Below the pieces are notes generated by a model. It was not told the DNA's origin. It did not search any database and saw nothing but the letters and a program-made list of their open reading frames with translations. The translations under genes and the position numbers were made by a program. From the NCBI GenBank assembly GCA_022013685.1, contig JAKLPV010000049.1, positions 1 through 37,955 of the forward strand: a DNA stretch of 37,955 nucleotides, written 5' to 3'. Shown here in pieces: positions 36,523 through 37,955 of the stretch (the stretch's first letter is position 1; every line of letters starts with the position of its first letter). This DNA comes from Anaerolineae bacterium. Lineage in GTDB: Bacteria; Chloroflexota; Anaerolineae; Anaerolineales; Villigracilaceae.

Positions 36523-36583
36523 GGTGTTCAGGTGTCAGGTGTTCCGGTGTCACGAGACACTGACAAACCTGACACCTGACACT
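36523..36583. repeat. Heptad-word inverted repeat between two tRNA genes
   Basis: Left-arm words GGTGTTC, GGTGTCA, GGTGTTC and GGTGTCA are answered on the right by TGACACC and TGACACT, so the 61-nt block folds on itself. It has the same layout as the repeats at 1499-1567 and 9757-9848 but a different word. If the two tRNAs are co-transcribed, it would form a hairpin between them and could mark a processing site. Confidence 0.7.
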
Positions 36584-36591
36584 TAAAAACC

Positions 36592-36664
36592 GGGCCCGTG
36601 GCGCAGTGGTTAGCGCAGGGGACTCATAATCTCTTGGTCGCTGGTTCGAATCCAGCCGGGCCCA
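36592..36664 (+). tRNA. tRNA with CAT anticodon, most likely tRNA-Ile2
   Basis: A 73-nt cloverleaf: acceptor GGGCCCG with CGGGCCC, anticodon CAT at 36625-36627, T-loop GGTTCGAATCC, no encoded CCA. The anticodon arm and what follows (ACTCATAATC, then TTGGTCGCTGGTTC) closely resemble Escherichia coli tRNA-Ile2. The pairs C4-G69, C5-G68 and C6-G67, used by the lysidine synthetase TilS, are present. Elongator tRNA-Met is the alternative. Confidence 0.88.
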
Positions 36665-36710
36665 CTTTTGGCACTTTTTCGCGCGCAATTAACAATCAGA
36701 GAGTTTGCCA

Positions 36711-36926
36711 ATGAAATACCGAAGGAAAAAAGAACCTAATGTTTTTCTCGGAAGGGCATATTCTATTTTCGTAATGGCTGTGGCAGTATTCTATATTTAC
36801 GGGTTATTTTTCGGTGATTATAAGCAACCTTTGATTTGTGCCTTACTGCTTTCTATTGGGGCTATATTTGTTGTTGCGGCTAAGGTTGTTAGTTGGTGGC
36901 GGGGGCGATTTCCAAGATCATTCTAA
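36711..36926 (+). CDS. Small two-helix membrane protein, hypothetical
   Basis: The 71-residue frame starts at an ATG 46 nt after the tRNA (a TTG two codons earlier is also open). A basic N-terminus (KYRRKKE) is followed by two hydrophobic stretches (about 16-32 and 38-57) and a basic tail, so a two-pass membrane protein is likely. No family recognised and no clear Shine-Dalgarno site. AT-rich relative to the dcw genes, in keeping with the island-like surroundings. Confidence 0.5.
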   Translation: MKYRRKKEPNVFLGRAYSIFVMAVAVFYIYGLFFGDYKQPLICALLLSIGAIFVVAAKVVSWWRGRFPRSF

Positions 36927-36988
36927 AATCACAAAAAGTAAGACAAAGCCGAAAAAGAACGCAGCAAACAAGCCAAACTTGACAGCTT

Positions 36989-37204
36989 TTAGCCATCCCC
37001 CAACATCAATAAAATTCGTTCCAATTTTTCGCTAATTTCGCCCATGTCAACAGGCTTGTTTGATTCTATTTGCTTGCCCAATTCCGCAATTTCTGATTTG
37101 ACATCCATCCCCGAAAGAATTCCATAAACGCCGTCAGTAACGCTCACATGGGCATGCATCAAATTTTGCCTAACCGCTTTTAGGGCAGGTACATCTTTAG
37201 CATT
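36989..37204 (-). pseudogene. Tyrosine recombinase C-terminal remnant
   Basis: On the minus strand, about 71 codons to TAA at 36989-36991 read DVPALKAVRQNLMHAHV then SVTDGVYGIL. This resembles the C-terminal core of phage-type integrases, where a QNLxH motif (catalytic His) is followed by a Tyr nucleophile in xYG. The upstream part with the Arg residues is missing, and the frame meets the IS630 remnant at about 37202. Probably the broken integrase of an element next to the tRNA genes. The call is by motif only. Confidence 0.5.
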
Positions 37205-37348
37205 CTGGTTCGTAAGGTGCTGAAACGAGGCAACTTCACTTCGATAGATGACCTGAAAGGCAAAGTCTTGGCCTTCATCGAGTATTACAACCGCACAATG
37301 GCAAAGCCTTTCAAATGGACTTACAAGGGAAGAGCACTTTCTGTATAG
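37202..37348 (+). pseudogene. IS630-family transposase C-terminal remnant
   Basis: Forty-eight codons before TAG end in FIEYYNRTMAKPFKWTYKGR, a phrase typical of the C-terminus of IS630/Tc1-type DDE transposases. No start and none of the catalytic DDE residues remain. Confidence 0.75.
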
Positions 37349-37367
37349 TTATTTCTGCCAAGATGTA

Positions 37368-37547
37368 CTAGTCGTAGTCGAGCGGTTTGTAGGTTTCGGC
37401 GATGAAATCGTAGGTGCGCAACAAAAATCCGCCCGTGCCGGCGGCGGGGTCTGCAACCGTATCACCGGGGCGCGGACGCATGACCTCCATAATGGCTTTG
37501 ATCAGTGCGCGCGGGGCGAAGTACTGCCCGGCGCTGCCCTTCGTCTC
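37368..37547 (-). pseudogene. Type I restriction methylase (HsdM) remnant
   Basis: Sixty minus-strand codons read GSAGQYFAPRALIKAIMEV then DPAAGTGGFLLRTYDF, matching the SAM-binding region of N6-adenine methylases (GQYFTPR...DPACGTGGFL) with Ala for Cys in that motif. It lacks the NPPF catalytic motif, ends at a stop at 37368-37370, and breaks off where the toxin-antitoxin promoter begins. Confidence 0.75.
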
Positions 37548-37554
37548 AAAATGA

Positions 37555-37588
37555 TATAATCACTGTACCAATGGAAAGCAGGTGAAGT
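37555..37588 (+). promoter_or_regulatory. Toxin-antitoxin promoter -10 and ribosome site
   Basis: TATAAT at 37555-37560 is followed by AGGTGA a few bases before the ATG at 37589. No -35 hexamer is obvious, so the promoter may depend on an activator or be weak. Confidence 0.4.
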
Positions 37589-37825
37589 ATGGCAACTGTC
37601 AATTTCAATTTATCGTTACCCGAAAAATTACGCCAGGAAGCGGAAAAAGCCGGGCTGTTGACACCGAAGGCGCTGGAACGCTTGTTGCGTGAGGAGATTC
37701 GCCGCCGCCGCGTGGATGGGCTGTTTGCAGCTGCCGACAAGCTGACCGGCCTGGACATGCCGCCCCTGACCGATGCGGAGATTGAAGCCGAAATCAAACA
37801 GGCGCGCAAACCGACCGCCGCATGA
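37589..37825 (+). CDS. Antitoxin of a type II toxin-antitoxin pair
   Basis: The 78-residue protein starts with a ribbon-helix-helix-like segment (VNFNLSLPEKLRQEAEKAG, residues 4-22), then a basic helix (ALERLLREEIRRRR), and ends with an acidic then Ala/Lys-rich part that probably blocks the toxin. Such antitoxins bind their own promoter together with the toxin. The stop overlaps the next start as ATGA (37822-37825), the classic arrangement. The gene lies in the decayed island after the tRNA genes and is itself intact. Confidence 0.8.
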   Translation: MATVNFNLSLPEKLRQEAEKAGLLTPKALERLLREEIRRRRVDGLFAAADKLTGLDMPPLTDAEIEAEIKQARKPTAA

Positions 37826-37955
37826 ATGTTGTTCTCGATACCAATACCGTAATTTCCGGCTTGTTCTGGAAAGGCGCGCCTCGTCAAGTGCTTGACCTGG
37901 CGCGCAGTGGTGTGATTGTCCTGTTTACCAGCCCTGAACTGCTGGCAGAACTGGT
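37822..37955 (+). CDS. PIN-domain toxin, truncated by window end
   Basis: The first 44 codons read MNVVLDTNTVISGLFWKGAP, with the first PIN-domain aspartate (D6) in VLDTN, followed by a typical LFTSPELLAEL. PIN toxins (VapC and relatives) are metal-dependent RNases that cut tRNA or rRNA. The sub-type with ISGLFWKG resembles the PIN_3 group. The other acidic residues lie beyond the window, so activity cannot be judged. Confidence 0.85.
   Translation, partial: MNVVLDTNTVISGLFWKGAPRQVLDLARSGVIVLFTSPELLAEL

Noticed and set aside
36482..36688. Minus-strand 68-aa frame containing RLDSNQRPRDYESPAL
   Set aside because: It is the antisense of the two tRNA genes. This phrase is a well-known false protein that arises from tRNA genes.
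37204..37212. Possible att fragment: CTGGTTCG shared with the T-arm of the CAT tRNA
   Set aside because: Only eight bases match, and they lie inside the IS630 coding remnant; too short to call an attachment site.
37205..37355. Open minus-strand frame continuing the integrase remnant upstream (phrases FQVIYRSEVASF and so on)
   Set aside because: The plus strand here clearly encodes the IS630 C-terminus, so the antisense frame is probably open by chance. The remnant was ended at about 37204.

Overview
The window looks like chromosomal DNA of a Chloroflexota bacterium, most likely class Anaerolineae. This is inferred from several traits together: secreted proteins with NBR1-type Ig domains and Thr/Pro/Ala-rich tails, a run of lipoproteins with TPT-rich linkers, a complete division and cell-wall (dcw) cluster that lacks murE, and short heptad-word repeats scattered between genes. 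No taxonomic marker such as rRNA is present, so this remains an inference.

Layout. 1-1.1 kb: a DDE transposase (IS4/IS701-like). 1.2-4.2 kb (minus): a membrane-bound Fe-S/CCG-domain oxidoreductase and a LysR regulator. 4.4-6.1 kb (plus): a three-part protein joining a receiver-like domain, a roadblock/LC7-like domain and a C-terminal domain that resembles an IS200-type Y1 transposase but has lost its catalytic residues. 6.1-7.6 kb (minus): radA, with a promoter that carries a LexA-box-like palindrome. 7.9-17.6 kb (plus): a TolB-like lipoprotein, an ABC-F ATPase, a thiolase, two more lipoproteins (Asp-box/YCF48-like and Gmad2) and a tandemly duplicated NBR1-Ig secreted protein, closed by a strong symmetrical terminator.

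17.8-35.3 kb (minus): an almost gapless dcw cluster in the order mraZ-rsmH-ftsL-ftsI-murF-mraY-murD-ftsW-murG-cvpA-like-murC-(65-aa ORF)-murB-ddl-ftsQ-ftsA-ftsZ. Many junctions are ATGA overlaps, and ftsW and murG overlap by 65 nt. It is headed by a good sigma-70-type promoter (TTGAAA-17-TAGAAT), three perfect MraZ boxes at 10-bp spacing, and a LexA-box-like palindrome that covers the mraZ start codon. Together the genes make lipid II from UDP-GlcNAc-enolpyruvate onward (MurB, C, D, F, MraY, MurG, Ddl) and build the divisome that uses it (FtsL, Q, W, I, A, Z). The MurE step must be encoded elsewhere.

35.5-38 kb: an RlmI-like rRNA methyltransferase, tRNA-Gly(TCC) with its own promoter, a CAT-anticodon tRNA best read as tRNA-Ile2, and then a decayed island. 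The island holds a small membrane ORF, a tyrosine-recombinase C-terminal remnant, an IS630 transposase remnant, an HsdM remnant and an intact-looking antitoxin/PIN-toxin pair cut by the window end.

Translation starts were chosen by Shine-Dalgarno position and gene overlap, so several differ from the longest open frame. All function calls come from motif reading by eye; no searches were run.
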